From: CAYRGQ01 sp964444885
GTDB lineage: Bacteria > Bacteroidota > Bacteroidia > Sphingobacteriales > Sphingobacteriaceae
DNA: 17,741 nt
NCBI GenBank assembly: GCA_964444885.1
Contig: CAYUIZ010000064.1
Coordinates: forward strand, 1 to 17,741
Direction: 5' to 3'
Shown: positions 14,106 to 17,741 of the stretch, piece after piece
Numbering within the stretch: the first letter of the stretch is position 1
How the letters are laid out: each line of letters starts with the position of its first letter
Made by a program: the position numbers and the translations under genes
The notes under the pieces: model-generated
What the model saw: only the letters and a program-made list of their open reading frames with translations
What the model was told of the DNA's origin: nothing
Database searches by the model: none

Positions 14106-14138
14106 GACTCTGGACGTTGCCCAGCAGCGTCCAGAGTC
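14106..14138 (+). other. Long intercistronic hairpin without a T-tract
   Basis: GACTCTGGACG (14106-14116) and its perfect complement (14128-14138) form an 11-bp stem; the inner bases continue with a T-G wobble and a TGC/GCA pair set to a 3-nt loop, so about 15 pairs form in all. No run of T follows. It begins 7 bp after the Gfo/Idh stop and ends 35 bp before the lipoprotein ATG. It fits an mRNA-stabilising or processing element, or partial terminator, that lowers expression of the large third gene relative to the first two. Confidence 0.7.
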
Positions 14139-14173
14139 TGCTATTCGCTGCAAACCAATTAAGGAATAAACCC

Positions 14174-17100
14174 ATGAATAGATTATTTTATTATCTACTG
14201 CTTATGGCCGTAATCGGAAGCGTTATTGCTTGTGGCGACGCCAAGCGCGTTGATGATGGACCGCGGCGGCTTGAGCTATTTTTTCTAGGTCATGAAAGCA
14301 AGCACCACGACTCTGAGCTGCTCGCCGAAATTCTTTCCCAGGAATACTTTCCGGAAGGTATGAATATGACGTATTCGACAGATCCGGACGATCTGATGCG
14401 GGATGATTTGCATCGGTACGACGGACTTATCCTGTATGCAAACCACGATTCCATTACCCCGGGTCAAGAAAAAGCGCTGCTCGACTACGTGGCGTCCGGA
14501 AAAGGATTCATACCGCTCCATTCCGCGTCTTATTGTTTCCGAAATTCAGAAGAAGTCGTGCGTTTGATTGGAGGCCAGTTCAGAAGCCATGGAGGCGGGC
14601 CGTTTAGCGCCGAAATTGTTCAGCCCGATCACCCCGCGATGGCCGGTGTGGCCGAATTCGAAACGGAATGGGACGAAACCTACGTACACACCCTATTAGC
14701 CGACGATATTGAAGTGCTGATGGAGCGCGTGGAGGATGGGCACAGAGAACCGTATACTTGGGTGAAGGAATATGGTCAAGGCCGGGTGTTTTACACGGCT
14801 TATGGACACGACGAGCGGACGTTCCGCAACCCCGGGTTTTTGCAGCTTGTGAAGAGCGGTATTCTCTGGGCGGTAGGCGAGGAGGCTGTAGCTAAGATGC
14901 AGGAGTTTACCATCGCTCAACCCGAATACCGGGAGGAGCGTATGCCCAACTACGAGCGCCGCGACCCCGCGCCGCGATACCAGTTGCCCCTGTCGCCCGA
15001 AGAGTCCCAAACGCTGATTCAGGTTCCGGTAGGATTTAGGTTGGAACTCTTTGCCAGCGAGCCCGAAATCAAAAAACCAATCGCGATGGAATGGGATGAG
15101 AAAGGGCGACTGTGGATTGTCGAAACCGTCGACTATCCAAACACCGTTCGGGATGAAAAAGGAGAGGGCGACGACCGGATTATCATTTGCGAAGATACGG
15201 ACGGGGATGGCAAGGCCGATAAGTTTACCGTATTTGCCGATGGGCTAAATATCCCCACGGGGCTGACGTTTGCAAATGGCGGCGTCATCGTGGCCCAAGC
15301 GCCTAACTTCCTGTTCCTAAAAGATACGGACGGAGATGATAAAGCTGATGTCAAGGAAGTGCTGATGGCCGGATGGGGTACCTTTGACACCCATGCGGGG
15401 CCGTCCAACTTCCGGTACGGTCTGGATAACCAGATTTGGGGAACCGTCGGTTATTCCAGCTTTGACGGAAACGTAGGCGGGGAGCAGCTAAAGTTTGGCT
15501 CGGGCGTTTACCGCTTTCAGCCCGACGGCAGCCAGATGGAGTTTTTAGCATCAACTTCCAACAACACGTGGGGTCTCGGCTTCTCCGAGGAATTCGACGT
15601 GTTCGCTTCCACCGCTAACAATGAGCATAGCGATTTCCTGGCTATTCCGAACCGCTACTATGAAAAGGCAGGCCTGCGCGAGCGCGGGATCGAGAAAATA
15701 GACAGTCACTACGGCATGCACGTATTGACCAAAGAATTGCGGCAAGTGGACGTACACGGCGGATTTACCGCGGCCGCTGGCCATAGTTTGTACACGGCGC
15801 GGGCCTTCCCCCAAGCGTATTGGAACCGCGCAGCATTTATCACCGAACCTACCGGTCGGTTGGTGCATCGGCATTTTCTGGAGCAAGTAGGCTCTGGATT
15901 CGTCGAAAAAGGCGATGGCTGGAATATCGTCGCTAGCTCGGACAACTGGTTTGGGCCGGTCGAAGCGAAAGTGGGACCAGACGGAGCATTGTGGATTTTG
16001 GATTGGTACAACTTCATTATCCAGCACAACCCTACCCCGGATGGTTTTGACAATGGCGAAGGCAATGCCTATATCGACCCCTTGCGCGATAATATGCGGG
16101 GACGCATCTACCGCATCGTGCATGAGGATGCGCCTAAGGCTAAGAAAATCCACCTACGTAAGGACAGGACGGGCCAGTTGGTGAGCGCATTGAAGAATGA
16201 CAATATGTTTTGGCGTTCCACGGCGCAACGACTCCTCGTCGAAGCTGGCGATACCAAAGTAGCTGGGGACCTGCATAAGCTGATTCGCAACACCCGTGTT
16301 GATGAAGTCAATACCAATGCGGCGGCCCTCCACGCTGTCTGGACCTTGCACGGCTTAGGACTATTGGACGGAAACGATGAAAAGAGCCTGGATGTCGTGC
16401 TGGAGGCCCTAGCGCATCCAGCGCCTGGCGTGCGGCGTGCAGCCGTTCAGACATTGCCTATTGGCAACGCTCAGGTTGTTGAACGCCTGTTGGCGTCTGA
16501 CGTGCTCACGGACAAAGACTTGCGGGTTCGGCTCGCGGCACTCTTAGCCCTCGCGGATGCGTCCACCAATGTGGCGATTGGACAAGCCCTGTATCAGGCT
16601 ATTCAAGATGAAGAAAACGTTAATGACCGCTGGATATCCCATGCGTTGCTGATTGCGGGTGCGGCGCATCGCCAAGCATTCATGGGAGAATACCACCAGC
16701 ATGCGGGCCACCCCAACCTGTCCAATTCGGACGGGTCTTTAGCTGACCGAATCGTGGCGGGAGACCGGATGTCCGTATTGCCGCTGTCTACCGAACGGGG
16801 CGGCATGGTGTCCGGGCGTCAGATTCCCGATCTTGCGAATAAAGAACTCGTTTTCGTGGCAGATGTCAAGCCCGCTGAAATGCGGCGCATCCTGCTCGAA
16901 GGCGTGCTGATATCGCACGGCGGTCCGCGTGACGGTTATGCCGTATTCCTCCAGGATAATACGATGAATTTCCAAGTAAACCAAAACGGCAGACGGACGA
17001 TCATCCGGTCGACCGAGCCGCTGCCCGAAGCGTTTACAGTCAAAGCGTCCTTGCAACGCGAGGGCCAAATGACCTTGTCGATCGATGGAAAAGAAGTGGC

Positions 17101-17689
17101 AACCGGTAAGGCGGGGGGGCTATTCTCAACCGTGCCCGACGGACTCATCCGGGTGGGCAACAACAACCAGCCCTGGTGGAACCAAAATGACCCGCGCATT
17201 CCCAGCGTGGGCAATTATCCGGATGACTTTACGTTCTCCGGCCGTTTGCAAAATGTGCAGCTGGTCTTGTTAAACCAGGATACGGGCAGCCAGCAGGAGA
17301 TGGTGGTAGCGGATGAGGAGATTACCATCAAGGCCATCATCGGCGAGATGAAGTATGACATCACGCATTTCACGGCGAAAGCTGGGCAAACCTTGAAAAT
17401 AAACTTCGAGAACCCCGACCACATGCAGCACAATTTGCTGATCGTAAAGCCCGGTACGCTGGAGGCAGTAGGCGCGGCCGCGGACGAACTGGCAAAGCAG
17501 CCAAATGCAATCGATCAGGAATATGTGCCAAGCTCGACGGACGTATTGTTTACGACGCCATTGGTCAATCCGGATGACTCATACGAGCTTATCTTTACGG
17601 TTCCGGATACGCCAGGGGACTATCCCTTCGTGTGTACCTTTCCCGGTCACTGGCGAATTATGCACGGCGTGATGACGGTGACGAGATAA
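14174..17689 (+). CDS. Multidomain lipoprotein: ThuA, PVC-type beta-propeller, HEAT, LamG-like and azurin-like domains
   Basis: I choose the ATG at 14174 (1171 residues) over the one at 14117: AGGA stands 9-11 nt upstream, and it starts a clean lipoprotein signal with lipobox VIAC and Cys20. Domains: ThuA, about 32-240; a beta-propeller of the membrane-bound dehydrogenase type, about 283-655, with two DTDGD-type calcium loops near 341 and 384; HEAT-like helices, about 665-840; a LamG/concanavalin-like sandwich, about 885-1035; and a cupredoxin, about 1055-1171. The cupredoxin has type-1 copper ligands as in azurin: His1086 (HN), Cys1154, His1159 and Met1163 in CTFPGHWRIMHG. No CxxCH haem motif is present, so copper may replace the cytochrome module of other such proteins. 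It is probably a periplasm-facing lipoprotein that oxidises sugars or passes electrons. The substrate is unknown. Confidence 0.88.
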   Translation: MNRLFYYLLLMAVIGSVIACGDAKRVDDGPRRLELFFLGHESKHHDSELLAEILSQEYFPEGMNMTYSTDPDDLMRDDLHRYDGLILYANHDSITPGQEKALLDYVASGKGFIPLHSASYCFRNSEEVVRLIGGQFRSHGGGPFSAEIVQPDHPAMAGVAEFETEWDETYVHTLLADDIEVLMERVEDGHREPYTWVKEYGQGRVFYTAYGHDERTFRNPGFLQLVKSGILWAVGEEAVAKMQEFTIAQPEYREERMPNYERRDPAPRYQLPLSPEESQTLIQVPVGFRLELFASEPEIKKPIAMEWDEKGRLWIVETVDYPNTVRDEKGEGDDRIIICEDTDGDGKADKFTVFADGLNIPTGLTFANGGVIVAQAPNFLFLKDTDGDDKADVKEVLMAGWGTFDTHAGPSNFRYGLDNQIWGTVGYSSFDGNVGGEQLKFGSGVYRFQPDGSQMEFLASTSNNTWGLGFSEEFDVFASTANNEHSDFLAIPNRYYEKAGLRERGIEKIDSHYGMHVLTKELRQVDVHGGFTAAAGHSLYTARAFPQAYWNRAAFITEPTGRLVHRHFLEQVGSGFVEKGDGWNIVASSDNWFGPVEAKVGPDGALWILDWYNFIIQHNPTPDGFDNGEGNAYIDPLRDNMRGRIYRIVHEDAPKAKKIHLRKDRTGQLVSALKNDNMFWRSTAQRLLVEAGDTKVAGDLHKLIRNTRVDEVNTNAAALHAVWTLHGLGLLDGNDEKSLDVVLEALAHPAPGVRRAAVQTLPIGNAQVVERLLASDVLTDKDLRVRLAALLALADASTNVAIGQALYQAIQDEENVNDRWISHALLIAGAAHRQAFMGEYHQHAGHPNLSNSDGSLADRIVAGDRMSVLPLSTERGGMVSGRQIPDLANKELVFVADVKPAEMRRILLEGVLISHGGPRDGYAVFLQDNTMNFQVNQNGRRTIIRSTEPLPEAFTVKASLQREGQMTLSIDGKEVATGKAGGLFSTVPDGLIRVGNNNQPWWNQNDPRIPSVGNYPDDFTFSGRLQNVQLVLLNQDTGSQQEMVVADEEITIKAIIGEMKYDITHFTAKAGQTLKINFENPDHMQHNLLIVKPGTLEAVGAAADELAKQPNAIDQEYVPSSTDVLFTTPLVNPDDSYELIFTVPDTPGDYPFVCTFPGHWRIMHGVMTVTR

Positions 17690-17710
17690 CTAGCAGGTAA
17701 TGGCTGGAAG

Positions 17711-17740
17711 GGCACGTTAGGCAACTAGCGTGCCTTTTTT
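17711..17740 (+). terminator. Strong Rho-independent terminator
   Basis: A 10-bp stem (GGCACGTTAG at 17711-17720 and CTAGCGTGCC at 17725-17734, one G-T wobble) closes on a GCAA tetraloop of the GNRA type and is followed by six T. It lies 22 bp after the lipoprotein stop and ends the epimerase operon. Confidence 0.92.
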
Positions 17741-17741
17741 G

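Noticed and set aside
15551..16153. 200-codon minus-strand open frame inside the large lipoprotein gene
   Set aside because: It is an antisense shadow of the clearly conserved beta-propeller coding sequence.

Overview
The window looks like a chromosomal segment of a Bacteroidota bacterium, most likely from the Sphingobacteriaceae. I infer this from family content (LytS/LytTR pair, several ECF sigma factors with membrane partners, ThuA/beta-propeller lipoprotein with an azurin-like domain), from TAnnTTTG-type -7 promoter elements and from weak use of Shine-Dalgarno sites. The genus cannot be fixed from sequence alone. No tRNA, rRNA, CRISPR array, insertion sequence or phage gene was seen.

Layout. 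1-2.4 kb: a 1-Cys peroxiredoxin (+), a shared hairpin terminator, then a minus-strand pair: an ECF sigma factor overlapping a gene that fuses an anti-sigma-like cytoplasmic head, one membrane span and a trypsin-like S1C protease. 2.7-5.1 kb: housekeeping genes (polyprenyl diphosphate synthase, omega-amidase-like nitrilase) and a small membrane protein on the minus strand. 5.2-6.3 kb: a second ECF sigma factor overlapping a four-span membrane protein. 6.3-8.2 kb (minus): a LytTR response regulator followed after 2 bp by its LytS-type histidine kinase.

8.2-10.9 kb is the most interesting region. Two plus-strand units lie next to the two-component system: a PqqD-like small protein, and a tightly coupled operon of an 89-residue membrane or secreted small protein, a 199-residue anchored protein with a GFFAPN motif, and an HTTM (vitamin K-dependent carboxylase-related) membrane protein. 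Upstream of each unit lies a pair of direct repeats, TYRCGTAATW, with exactly 21 bp from start to start. That is the arrangement expected for LytTR-family operators. I infer one regulon: the two-component system senses a signal and switches on a small-protein maturation cassette whose last two genes resemble SdpA/SdpB in organisation. This reading is inference from motif and gene order.

10.9-17.7 kb: a NrtR/AraR-like Nudix regulator with a dead Nudix box (minus) faces a divergent plus-strand operon across a 432-bp spacer. The operon encodes a sugar epimerase/isomerase-type TIM barrel, a Gfo/Idh/MocA oxidoreductase whose canonical EKP lysine is absent, and a 1171-residue lipoprotein joining ThuA, PVC-type beta-propeller, HEAT, LamG-like and azurin-like copper domains. 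It ends in a strong terminator at the window edge. The operon looks like an oxidative or epimerising carbohydrate pathway with a periplasmic electron-transfer component.
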